In this document: piece after piece, positions 36,052 through 43,769 of the stretch | Position numbering within the stretch: the first letter of the stretch is position 1 | Layout of the letters: each line of letters starts with the position of its first letter | Source: Streptomyces sp. MH60 | GTDB lineage: Bacteria > Actinomycetota > Actinomycetes > Streptomycetales > Streptomycetaceae | Assembly: GCF_002939385.1 (NCBI RefSeq) | Contig: NZ_MULI01000003.1 | Span: 1-64,000, forward strand | Direction: 5' to 3' | Length of the DNA: 64,000 bases | Notes under the pieces: generated by a model | Seen by the model: only the letters and a program-made list of their open reading frames with translations | Told to the model about the DNA's origin: nothing | Databases searched by the model: none | Position numbers and translations under genes: made by a program

Positions 36052-36789
36052 TCAGCCCCGGCCGAGGACGCAGAACTGGTTGCCCGCGGGGTCGGTCAGG
36101 ACGACCCAGGAGACGTCACCCTGACCCACGTCGGTCCGTGTCGCGCCGAGACCTTCGAGTCGGGCGACCTCCCTCGCCTGGTCCTCGACCGGGTCCGCCA
36201 TCACGTCGAGATGGATCCGGTTCCACACGCCCTCGTCGTCGGACGCGCGGCGGAACTCGAGGTAGGGTCCCACGCCCTTGGCGGAGCGCAGCAGAGCGCG
36301 GTCGCCGGTCAGCTGGTGGACGGTCGAGTCGATCGCCTCGCCCCAGAACCGGGCCGTGTCCCGTGGGTCGGCGCAGTCGACGACCACGCAGGCGATCGGC
36401 CCCGTGTCCCGGTAGCGCTCGCGGGGCTCCAGGACGCTGAACACGTTGCCTTCAGGGTCGGCCATCACCTTCCACGGCGTGTCGCCCCGGCCCACGTCGG
36501 CGTGCGTCGCCCCGAGCCGCTCCAGACGGGCGACCAGCTCCGCCTGGTGGGCTGCGGAGGTGGTCGCGAGTTCGAGGTGCACCCGGTACCCGACCGTCTC
36601 CGGGTCCGGGACGCGGACGAGATCAATGCAGACGGCGGACGGGTCCGGCCAGTCGAAGCCCTCGGGTTCCAGGTTGGTGACGCCGGGTCCTTCGCTCGAC
36701 ATGCTCCAGCCGAGCGCCTCCGCCCAGAACCGGCCGAGCGCCGAGTCGTCCCCGGCCTTGAAGTTCACCTGCACGAGTTCCAACGTCAT
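36052..36789 (-). CDS. Tandem VOC (glyoxalase-like) protein
   Basis: A 245-residue protein made of two vicinal-oxygen-chelate modules. Repeat 1 spans about residues 4-118 (VQVNFKAGDDSALGRFWAEALGW ... GDTPWKVMADPEGNVFSVLEP), and repeat 2 about 127-243 (GPIACVVVDCADPRDTARFWGEAI ... GDVSWVVLTDPAGNQFCVLG). The ends of each repeat are nearly identical, showing internal duplication. Such proteins serve as dioxygenase-like, isomerase or drug-binding resistance proteins; which is unknown. ATG 36789 has no strong ribosome binding site nearby. Confidence 0.88.
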   Translation of the reverse strand: MTLELVQVNFKAGDDSALGRFWAEALGWSMSSEGPGVTNLEPEGFDWPDPSAVCIDLVRVPDPETVGYRVHLELATTSAAHQAELVARLERLGATHADVGRGDTPWKVMADPEGNVFSVLEPRERYRDTGPIACVVVDCADPRDTARFWGEAIDSTVHQLTGDRALLRSAKGVGPYLEFRRASDDEGVWNRIHLDVMADPVEDQAREVARLEGLGATRTDVGQGDVSWVVLTDPAGNQFCVLGRG

Positions 36790-36822
36790 CCGGCACACCC
36801 TAGCCGTGGGGGAACGGCAGGA

Positions 36823-36850
36823 CAGCTCGGCCCCCGGGAGGGCCGAGCTG
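36823..36850 (-). terminator. Terminator hairpin after the DUF6355 gene
   Basis: CAGCTCGGCCC and GGGCCGAGCTG form perfect 11-base arms around a CCGGGA loop. It lies 41 bases downstream of the DUF6355 stop codon on the minus strand and before the VOC gene, so it should insulate the two. No U-tract. Confidence 0.75.
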
Positions 36851-36890
36851 CACCGGGGCGTGGCCGTCCCGGCCGTAGTCGCTGTTCGGC

Positions 36891-37178
36891 TCAGCAGGTG
36901 CGGCCGGTGTACCAGGCGCCGTCGATGTCGGAACTGGAGCCGATCCAGGTCACGCCGGGCACCACGCACCGTTCGCTGTTGGGACCCCAGTCGTCGATCT
37001 CGATGACGATGTGCGACCCGTCCGAGGTGCAGTGGTTGTAGTAGGCGTCGGAGGCGGTCTCGTAGAAACCGCAGGGATTCGCCGCGGCCGGACCGGCGGT
37101 CAGGGGGACGGCGCCGGCGGAGGCGAGCGCCAGAGCGAGGGAGGCGAGGGCGCTGGTGACGATACGACGAAGTGACAA
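36891..37178 (-). CDS. Small secreted DUF6355 protein
   Basis: A 95-residue exported protein. Signal peptide residues 1-34 end near GPAAA-NP. The mature part is about 61 residues with four cysteines (NPCGFYE, NHCTSDG, ERCVVPG, GRTC), which suggests two disulfides. The pattern matches DUF6355, a small secreted family annotated near natural-product genes but of unknown role. It is followed by its own terminator. High Ser/Tyr/Asn content in the mature part sets it apart from neighbours. Confidence 0.82.
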   Translation of the reverse strand: MSLRRIVTSALASLALALASAGAVPLTAGPAAANPCGFYETASDAYYNHCTSDGSHIVIEIDDWGPNSERCVVPGVTWIGSSSDIDGAWYTGRTC

Positions 37179-37348
37179 GGAGAGCTCCCGAGGTGAGGGG
37201 ATCGCCAGCCGTGACTGCCGGTGTCTGCCGATCCGTTGCCGATGCGACGCCCAGACTCACAGCTCGGGGAAGCCGTTGTGATGAACGGTGGCCCCGTTCA
37301 CCCGGCGAAACGATTCAGTGTTGCGCCGATCAGTTGATCTCCGTCGGT

Positions 37349-38746
37349 TCACCGGATTTCGTCACGGCCGCGCCGCCGCGACCGTCCGAGCCGGGGACGC
37401 AGGGTTCGCCGCTCGGGAGCGCCGTCGTCCGGGTCGGACAGGCGCAGCGATATACGGCGGCGGGCGATCAGGCCGACCGCGATCAGCAGCAGGAACGGCA
37501 ACCAGGCGATCGCGTACGCGACGCCGTAGTGGTGGAGGTCCAGGATCGACCGGCTCGGGTCGACGTCGCTGCTGTTGACGCCGAAGTACGCGAGCAGGAG
37601 CGCGGGCGGGAGCGCGATGAGCGAGCCGACGGCGATCACCGCGGCCAGCACCCGGTCCCGGTCCTCGGCGTACTGCTGGGCCGCCGTCTCGAGGTCGACG
37701 CGGCGCGTGGCGAGCACGGCGTTCACGCGCTCGACGATGCGGGAGGTGTTGGCCAGCGCGTCCGCCAGCGACGAGACGTCGCGCAGTGAGGAGTGGAAGC
37801 TCTCGACCAGCAGCTCCGGTATGAGGATCGTGTCGGCGTACACCTCGACGCTGAAGCTCAGGTCGAGCTGGAGATCGTTGAGCCGGCGCGAGAGCTGCGC
37901 GACCAGGGCACGGGCGTCGTCCGTCGTCTCGACCGCGGCCGCCCGGTCCAGCTCGAGCGCCTCGAACGCCTGCCGTCGGATACGGTGCACGGCCGCGACC
38001 GCGGTGAGGATGCCGGCGGCGGCCAGCCCGAACGCGTTCTCCACCGGCGGCGCGTAGCCGACGATCAACGACACGCCCCTGCCGTGCGCCACCATGGTCT
38101 GGCCGGCGTTGTTCAGCGTCGCGGGCCGCCGAATGCCCAGTGTGGCGCCGGTGTCGCTGTCCAGCGTGCCGCGCAGCACGATGGTCACCACGTCCTGGCC
38201 GACCGCGTCGCCGGGCACATGCTCGGCCAACAGCCCGCGGGCGAGGGCCGCTCCGGGAAACACGCTCTGGTGGACGTTCCGCCCGAACTCGAGCGGCGGC
38301 TGGTCGGCGGGCCGGTCCGGGAAGCCGTACGTCCGCAGCCGCCCGTCGAGCCACTCGGTCAGCGGGACTCCCTCGACGCGTGTGGCGGAGCGGTTCTGCC
38401 ACGTGGCGTAGAGGGTCTCGGCGATCGCCTCCGCACCGTCGGCGTCGTCCGCGAGGTCGACGTCCAGGAAGAGCAGCGGGTCCCGGCGAGGCGTGACGGC
38501 CAGGGTGACGGCCGCACCGTCGACCCGGACCGCGCTCGACGGCAGCGCGATGTCGCGGACGCGCTCGTGCAGCACCAGCCGGGGCAGCAGCAGTTCGGCG
38601 GCCTCGACGTGTGCGGTGAACCGGCCGAGGCCCAGCGCCTCGGACAGCGGACGGAGCATGTCGTCGGGCACCTGCACCTGCGGCGTGAGGTTGTACATCA
38701 ACAGCAGCCGTGTACGAGTCCTGGCAGCTGCGTCGGACCGTGGCAC
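37349..38746 (-). CDS. CorA-like membrane protein with divergent GxN loop
   Basis: A 465-residue protein. Residues 1-380 are soluble, with a long helical part (about 250-390: two coiled segments including ALVAQLSRRLNDLQLDLSFSVEVYADTILIPELLVESFHSSLRDVSSL). Two hydrophobic helices follow (VLAAVIAVGSLIALPPALLLAYFGV and AYAIAWLPFLLLIAVGLIA), separated by a short periplasmic loop, and then an Arg-rich tail. This is the topology of CorA-type metal transporters, but the signature GMN after the first helix reads GVN. It may be a transporter variant or a channel-derived sensor. Start is uncertain. Confidence 0.7.
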   Translation of the reverse strand: MPRSDAAARTRTRLLLMYNLTPQVQVPDDMLRPLSEALGLGRFTAHVEAAELLLPRLVLHERVRDIALPSSAVRVDGAAVTLAVTPRRDPLLFLDVDLADDADGAEAIAETLYATWQNRSATRVEGVPLTEWLDGRLRTYGFPDRPADQPPLEFGRNVHQSVFPGAALARGLLAEHVPGDAVGQDVVTIVLRGTLDSDTGATLGIRRPATLNNAGQTMVAHGRGVSLIVGYAPPVENAFGLAAAGILTAVAAVHRIRRQAFEALELDRAAAVETTDDARALVAQLSRRLNDLQLDLSFSVEVYADTILIPELLVESFHSSLRDVSSLADALANTSRIVERVNAVLATRRVDLETAAQQYAEDRDRVLAAVIAVGSLIALPPALLLAYFGVNSSDVDPSRSILDLHHYGVAYAIAWLPFLLLIAVGLIARRRISLRLSDPDDGAPERRTLRPRLGRSRRRGRDEIR

Positions 38747-38839
38747 AACGTCCCCCTCCGGCTGACACCCGTGTGGGGCAGCAGCCTAGGGGGCTGCCGA
38801 TCACCGGGTGCCGCTTTTGGGGCCTCGGCACAGCACCAA

Positions 38840-38860
38840 GGCGAGACGTATCGTCTTGCC
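38840..38860 (+). promoter_or_regulatory. Hairpin in the ABC-F upstream region
   Basis: GGCGAGACG and CGTCTTGCC pair over nine bases with one G-U, around a TAT loop. It overlaps the start of a plausible promoter (TTGCCG at 38856, 17 bases, TAGCGT at 38879-38884). It could be an operator or a terminator-like structure. Confidence 0.4.
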
Positions 38861-38884
38861 GGTTCGCCTGTGGTGGCGTAGCGT
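38856..38884 (+). promoter_or_regulatory. Possible promoter of the ABC-F gene
   Basis: TTGCCG, a 17-base spacer, and TAGCGT resemble the Streptomyces housekeeping consensus (TTGAC-N17-TAGRRT). Transcription would start near 38891, leaving about 130 bases of leader before the TTG start of the ABC-F gene. Long leaders are common before antibiotic-responsive ABC-F genes. The 276-base gap 38747-39022 holds nothing else I recognise. Confidence 0.4.
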
Positions 38885-39022
38885 CCTCCGGATGGGTTCC
38901 CTGTGAGATCATCGGCGCCGACCGCGTAGAGCACCGCTCCGCCGTCGCCGCGCCTCGCCGTGCAGCCGTCCACCCCGATCCGGCCCGCGCCGAAACCCGC
39001 GCGGCCAGGAGGGACCCCGATC

Positions 39023-40657
39023 TTGCACACCTCACAACTCACCGTTGGCAACGTCACCAAGCGCTATCCGGGCCGCTCCGTCCTGGACCAGGTCTCCTTC
39101 ACGCTGAAGCCGGGCGAGAAGGCCGGACTCGTCGGTGACAACGGCGCGGGCAAGTCCACCCTCCTCAGGCTCATCGCGGGTCAGGAGCGCCCCGACCGTG
39201 GCGAGGTCACCGTGACCGCCCCCGGCGGAATCGGCTACCTGCCGCAGACCATCCCCCTGCCCCACACCGCCACCGTCCAGGACGCCGTCGACCTGGCCCT
39301 CGCGGACCTGCGTGCACTGGAGGCGGAGCTGCGCCGGGCCGAACACGCGCTCGGCGACGGGGAGGACCCGGCGGCGCTCGCCGCTTACGCCGTGCTCCTC
39401 GGGCGCTACGAGGCCCGGGGCGGTTACGACGCCGACCACCGGGTGGACATCGCGCTGCACCACCTCGGCCTGCCGGCACTCGGCCGCGAGCGCCGGCTCG
39501 GCACCCTGTCCGGCGGCGAGCGTTCCCGTCTCGCCCTCGCCGGTGTCCTCGCCGGCCGTCCGGAAGTCCTGCTTCTGGACGAGCCGACGAACGACCTGGA
39601 CGACCAGGCCGTGGAATGGCTGGAGACCCAACTGCGGGCGCACCGCGGCACGGTGCTCGCCGTCACCCACGACCGCCTCTTCCTCGAACGCCTGACCACC
39701 ACGGTTCTGGAGGCCGAGGCGGGAAAGGTGACCCGCTACGGCGACGGCTACACCGGCTACCGGACGGCGAAGGCGGCGGAGCGCCGACGCAGGCTCCAGG
39801 AATACGAGGAGTGGCGGTCCGAACTGGCTCGCAACGACCGGCTGGCCACCGGCCACGCCGCCCGCCTCGCCGCCATCCCGCGCAAGGCGCCGCTGGCCAA
39901 CTTCGGCCACGGCGGCTTCCGGGCCCGCGGCCGGGCGCACGGCGCGATGGCCCGCATCCGCAACGCCCGTGAGCGGGCCGAGCGGCTGACCGAGAACCCG
40001 GTGGCGCCGCCGCCGGACCCGCTGGTCTTCACGGCGGGCATGGCGACCACAGGGGACGCTCCCGAGGAGTTCCCCGCCGTACAACTGTCGGACGTACGTC
40101 TGGGGGACCGCCTGCGCCTGGGCTCCCTCACCCTCGGCCGTCGCGGCCGGCTTCTCGTCACCGGCCCCAACGGAGCCGGCAAGACGACGCTGCTGCAGCT
40201 GCTCGCCGGTGAACTGCGGCCGGACGAGGGCTCGGTGCGGGTGCCGGGCCGAGTGGGGCATCTGCGCCAGGAGGGGACGCCGTGGCCGCCGGATCTGAGG
40301 GTGGCCGAGGCGTACGGGCTGGGTCGGGTGGGTACCGCCGACGAGCACGCCGGTGGGCTGCTCGCCCTCGGCCTCTTCCGCCCGGTGGAACTCCGCCTGC
40401 GCATGGGTGAGTTGTCGTACGGTCAGCGCCGCCGCGTGGACCTGGCCCGACTGGTCTCGGAGCCGGCCGACCTCCTGCTGCTCGACGAGCCGACGAACCA
40501 CCTGTCACCGGCCCTGGTGGAGGAACTGGAGGAGGCGCTGACCGGGTTCCGCGGAGCGGTCGTGCTGGTCACCCACGATCGCGCGCTCCGGAGGCGGTTC
40601 CAGGGCGATCATCTGGAACTGCCGGCGGCGACGGAGATGAGCCGACTCGTGGGGTGA
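39023..40657 (+). CDS. ABC-F ATPase (ribosome-protection/resistance type)
   Basis: A 544-residue protein with two ATP-binding cassettes and no membrane segments. Cassette 1: Walker A GDNGAGKSTLL near 38-48, signature LSGGERSRLALAG near 160, Walker B LLLDEPTNDLD. Cassette 2: GPNGAGKTTLLQLL, signature LSYGQRRRVDLARL, LLLDEPTNHLS. A charged linker separates them. ABC-F proteins act in the cytoplasm on the ribosome, and Streptomyces members protect against macrolides, lincosamides or pleuromutilins. I take TTG 39023 as start because AGGAGGG lies ten bases before it. Which drug class is protected cannot be told. Confidence 0.9.
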   Translation: MHTSQLTVGNVTKRYPGRSVLDQVSFTLKPGEKAGLVGDNGAGKSTLLRLIAGQERPDRGEVTVTAPGGIGYLPQTIPLPHTATVQDAVDLALADLRALEAELRRAEHALGDGEDPAALAAYAVLLGRYEARGGYDADHRVDIALHHLGLPALGRERRLGTLSGGERSRLALAGVLAGRPEVLLLDEPTNDLDDQAVEWLETQLRAHRGTVLAVTHDRLFLERLTTTVLEAEAGKVTRYGDGYTGYRTAKAAERRRRLQEYEEWRSELARNDRLATGHAARLAAIPRKAPLANFGHGGFRARGRAHGAMARIRNARERAERLTENPVAPPPDPLVFTAGMATTGDAPEEFPAVQLSDVRLGDRLRLGSLTLGRRGRLLVTGPNGAGKTTLLQLLAGELRPDEGSVRVPGRVGHLRQEGTPWPPDLRVAEAYGLGRVGTADEHAGGLLALGLFRPVELRLRMGELSYGQRRRVDLARLVSEPADLLLLDEPTNHLSPALVEELEEALTGFRGAVVLVTHDRALRRRFQGDHLELPAATEMSRLVG

Positions 40658-40779
40658 TGCCGTGAACTCCCGGCCCAGCGCCTCCATTTGACGACCGGTA
40701 GGTGTGAATCGGCCCCGAGGGGCAACTCGAAGGTCACTGAAGGAGAAACCAGTCGATCCACGGAAAACCGGGAGAAATC

Positions 40780-41058
40780 ATGTCGACCTACAGCAGAACG
40801 GGAACGGGAACCCGAAAGGGTGGCAGGACCAGTGGACTGGCGATCGCCGGACTCGTCTGCGGCATCGTCGGACTCTTCATCCTGCCGATCGTCCTGGGGC
40901 CGCTCGCGATCGTCTTCGGCGCCGTGGCACTGCGTCGGACCGGATCCGCGATGGCCAAGTGGGCACTGGGTCTGGGAGTGGTCGACATCGTGCTCATGAT
41001 CGTGATGTTCGCCGTCGCCGCCAACAACGGCGGCAGTTTCTCCTGGCACATCGGCTGA
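40780..41058 (+). CDS. Small membrane protein, DUF4190
   Basis: A 92-residue protein. A short polar N-terminus (STYSRTGTGTRKGGRT) is followed by the DUF4190 segment: SGLAIAGLVCGIVGLFILPIVLGPLAIVFGAVALRRTG, and a second hydrophobic helix ALGLGVVDIVLMIVMFAVAA. The family is a two-helix membrane protein of unknown role, abundant in actinomycetes. A GAAGGAG-type site precedes the ATG. A 63-base inverted repeat lies just downstream. Confidence 0.88.
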   Translation: MSTYSRTGTGTRKGGRTSGLAIAGLVCGIVGLFILPIVLGPLAIVFGAVALRRTGSAMAKWALGLGVVDIVLMIVMFAVAANNGGSFSWHIG

Positions 41059-41103
41059 CGCCCCGCCACCGCGGTGCGCAACGCCGTGACAGCCGTCGCC
41101 CCC

Positions 41104-41166
41104 TAGGGCCTGTCTGACGATTCCCGTCTGCCTCGGGCGACGACGCGAAGCGTCAGACAGGCCCTA
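41104..41166. repeat. 63-base perfect-arm inverted repeat between convergent genes
   Basis: Arms of 16 bases, TAGGGCCTGTCTGACG and its exact complement, flank a 31-base centre. CTAG occurs at both outer ends, which would fit either a target duplication or part of the palindrome. The right arm contains the stop codon of the DUF6003 gene. It lies between convergent genes and could act as a bidirectional terminator. It could also be a small mobile palindrome (MITE-like), since similar GGGCCTGTC-ended palindromes are common in Streptomyces genomes as I recall. No second copy seen in this window. Confidence 0.65.
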
Positions 41167-41589
41167 GCGGCGTGCGATCGCTGTCACGGCGGCCAGGTCC
41201 TCCCCGGTCAGCTCCGCGACCCGGTGGGCCGGCACACCGGCCGCCAGCGCACGCACGAGCAACGCCTCGTGCCCCTCCACGAGGGAACGGTAGGCCAGCA
41301 GTTCCTCCTCCAGCCGTGCGACGTCCTCCGGCGCGGCGTGGTGACGCACCCGGCTCAGCTCTTCGTCACTGAGGGGGACCGGAAGCCGTTCGGCCTCCTC
41401 GGGGACGGCCGACGTCTCCTCGGGAGGCAGCAGGCGAAGACCCGGCGACGAGACCGTGACCCCCTGTGCGTCCAGCCACGCGCGCACCGCGGGCGTCTCC
41501 AGGCAGGCGATGTCCGCGACCGCGGCGAGTGGCACACCGAGCGCGGAAGCGGTGTCGTCCAGCAGGACGAGGTAGGCGTCGTCGGTCAT
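41164..41589 (-). CDS. DUF6003 protein
   Basis: A 141-residue acidic protein. It opens MTDDAYLVLLDDTASALGVPLAAVADIAC, then has ETPAVRAWLDAQGVTVSSPGLRLLPPEE, and a C-terminal helix pair LEEELLAYRSLVEGHEALLVRALAAGVPAHRVAELTG. This fits the DUF6003 family of actinomycetes, which has no known function. No signal or membrane segment. Its stop codon lies inside the right arm of the inverted repeat. Three bases of AGGAA before the ATG. Confidence 0.75.
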   Translation of the reverse strand: MTDDAYLVLLDDTASALGVPLAAVADIACLETPAVRAWLDAQGVTVSSPGLRLLPPEETSAVPEEAERLPVPLSDEELSRVRHHAAPEDVARLEEELLAYRSLVEGHEALLVRALAAGVPAHRVAELTGEDLAAVTAIARR

Positions 41590-41679
41590 CCTCGGTTCCT
41601 CACGGGAGAAGGGGGTGGTGTTCTGACGGCCACACCTGTACCCGCAATCGCCGGTCCCACCAGCCCACGGACGCGCGGC

Positions 41680-42903
41680 TCACGTCTGCTCGCGCAGGCC
41701 CCAGGGTGACCCGTACTCGGTGAGCAGGTCGAGGAACGGGCGGGCCGGCAGGGCCTCGGCACCGAGCACACCCTCGCCGGACCAGGCACCGGTGGCGAGC
41801 AGTTCGAGGGCGACGACCGGGTTGACGGCCGTCTGCCAGACCACGGCCTGCGAACCGTACTCGCGCATGGACCACTGGTTGTCGACCACGTGGTACAGGT
41901 AGACCTCGCGGGGCTTGCCGTCCCTGGTGCCCGTGACCCAGGTGCCGGCGCAGGTCTTGCCGGTCATCCTGTCGCCCAGGGTCGCGGGGGCGGGAAGGCA
42001 CGCGGCGACCACGTCACGCGGGGAGACCCGTACCGGTCCGTCCGCGCCCGGCACGGTGACCTCGGTGGTCGAGTCCAGGCCCAGCTCGTGAAGGGTCTTG
42101 AGCCGGGCGATGAAGTCGTCCCCGAGGCCGTACTTGAAGGTGACCCGCCGGGCGTCCACCCAGCGGGGGATCAGCAGCACCTCCTCGTGCTCCACGTTCA
42201 CACACTCCACCGGCCCGATCCCCTCGGGGAAGTCGAAGACCTCCGGCTCGCTGAACGGCGCGGTGGTGAACCAGCCCCGTTCCCTCTCGTAGACCACCGG
42301 CGGATTCAGGCACTCCTCGATCGTGGTCCAGATGCTGAAGGAGGGGGCGAACTCGTAGCCCTCCACCCGCAGGTCGGCGCCGTCGCGGACGCCGATCTCA
42401 TCGATCTCGTCGAACAGCTCGTCCGCTGCGTACCGGGCGAAGACGTCGGACAGCCCCGGCTCCACACCCATGCCCACCAGGGCCAGGCGCCCCGACTCCG
42501 CCCAGCGCCCGGCCAGTTCGAACTGCGCGTCACCGAGCTTCACCCCGCACTCCTCGTACGGCCGAGAGGTGTGCGGGGCGGACAGCGACATGGCCATGTC
42601 CAGGTAGTGGACCCCGGCGGCGAGGGCCGCCCGGAACAAGGGCATCACGAACCGTGGATCAGTGGCGTTCAGCAGGACGTCGCACCGGTGCTCCGAGAGC
42701 GCCTGCCGAACCGCGCCCTCGTCGGCGGCGTCGAGGCGCAGGGCGCTGAACCGGTCACCCCGCCCCGGCAGCGCGTCGACCGCCGCCCGCGCGCGGGAGT
42801 GGTCGTAGTCGGCCACGACCATGTGGGTCAGAAACTTTCTGCGGGCCGCGATCCGGGTGACGGCGGTGCCGACACCGCCCGCGCCGACGAGAAGCACTCG
42901 CAT
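41680..42903 (-). CDS. Saccharopine-dehydrogenase-family oxidoreductase
   Basis: A 407-residue dehydrogenase. The Rossmann motif MRVLLVGAGGVGTAVTRIAARR is at the start, then DVLLNATDPRFVMPLFRAALAAGVHYLDMAMSLS near 85-118, and a C-terminal catalytic part with VGMGVEPGLSDVFARYAADELFDEIDEIGVRDGADL near 150-185. The family includes lysine- and polyamine-related dehydrogenases; substrate unknown. ATG 42903 is taken because the Rossmann motif begins there; the upstream extension has no signal. The divergent TetR gene is 131 bases away and probably controls it. Confidence 0.88.
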   Translation of the reverse strand: MRVLLVGAGGVGTAVTRIAARRKFLTHMVVADYDHSRARAAVDALPGRGDRFSALRLDAADEGAVRQALSEHRCDVLLNATDPRFVMPLFRAALAAGVHYLDMAMSLSAPHTSRPYEECGVKLGDAQFELAGRWAESGRLALVGMGVEPGLSDVFARYAADELFDEIDEIGVRDGADLRVEGYEFAPSFSIWTTIEECLNPPVVYERERGWFTTAPFSEPEVFDFPEGIGPVECVNVEHEEVLLIPRWVDARRVTFKYGLGDDFIARLKTLHELGLDSTTEVTVPGADGPVRVSPRDVVAACLPAPATLGDRMTGKTCAGTWVTGTRDGKPREVYLYHVVDNQWSMREYGSQAVVWQTAVNPVVALELLATGAWSGEGVLGAEALPARPFLDLLTEYGSPWGLREQT

Positions 42904-43034
42904 GACGGAGACCCTTCCGTAGGGGAGGCCGCTGCCTCCGGATCGCCCCGATGCAACAGGACTCCCCGATATAAGGTCAACCGTGTTGGCATAAGGATGC
43001 CGCGGCCCGGCGCGGCCGCGGACGGAGGTGACGG

Positions 43035-43769
43035 ATGCCGAAGAAGGTGGTGCCCGAGGAGGCGCGACGCAGGCGCAGGCCGACACGGCAGGGCGCGGTG
43101 CTCTCGGAGGCCCTCATCGTGGAGACCGCGCTGCGGGTACTGCGCGAGCACGGCACCGCCGGGCTGACCGCCCGGCGGCTGGGCGCGGCGCTCGGTGCGG
43201 ACCCGAGCACCCTGTACCGCTACTTCACGGGCATGGACGATCTGGCACGGGCCGTCGGCAACGAGCTGATGGGGCGGGCCCTGGACGGATGGACGGCGGG
43301 CCGTGACTGGCGGGCCGGCCTGCGCTCCCTCGGCCTCGCCCTGCACTCCTCCTACCTCGCCCACCCCCAGGCCGCCGTGCTCACCGCCAGCCGGGTGAGC
43401 GGACGGGCGCGCGAGATCGCCGTGGACGAGGCGATCCTCGGTGTCCTGCGGGATGCCGGACTGGCCGACGAGGCCGCGGTCCGCTTCTACCACGCGTTCA
43501 TCGACCTGACCCTGGCCTTCGCCGCGCTCGACGCGGGTTCACTGGCCCTTCCGGAAGAAGCCCGCAGAGCCGACGAGGACATGTGGGCGTCCACCTATGC
43601 CCGGCTGCCCGCCGAGTCCCACCCCCACATCGCCGCGACCGCCGAGCGCCTCGCGGCCCGCATGCCGCACAGCGCCTACCCGGTGGTCCTGGACACCCTG
43701 CTGGACGGCATCGCCGCCGAACTGGCCGCCGCGGCCCGGCTCAGGCCAGGGCGTTCACGGCGGCCGTGA
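43035..43769 (+). CDS. TetR-family regulator (TetR_C_1-type)
   Basis: A 244-residue TetR protein. A basic N-terminus (MPKKVVPEEARRRRRPTR) precedes the helix-turn-helix GLTARRLGAALGADPSTLYRYFTGMDDLARAV near residues 42-73, and a large helical ligand domain follows. It is divergent from the saccharopine-dehydrogenase-like gene; the gap contains a weak inverted repeat GTCAAC-CGT-GTTGGC at 42976-42990. The 3' end overlaps the convergent FAD-oxidoreductase gene by 29 bases. Confidence 0.9.
   Translation: MPKKVVPEEARRRRRPTRQGAVLSEALIVETALRVLREHGTAGLTARRLGAALGADPSTLYRYFTGMDDLARAVGNELMGRALDGWTAGRDWRAGLRSLGLALHSSYLAHPQAAVLTASRVSGRAREIAVDEAILGVLRDAGLADEAAVRFYHAFIDLTLAFAALDAGSLALPEEARRADEDMWASTYARLPAESHPHIAATAERLAARMPHSAYPVVLDTLLDGIAAELAAAARLRPGRSRRP

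Noticed and set aside
42976-42990. GTCAAC-CGT-GTTGGC as a TetR operator
   Set aside because: Only five of six arm positions match and the arms are short; noted in the gene entry but not strong enough as a separate site.
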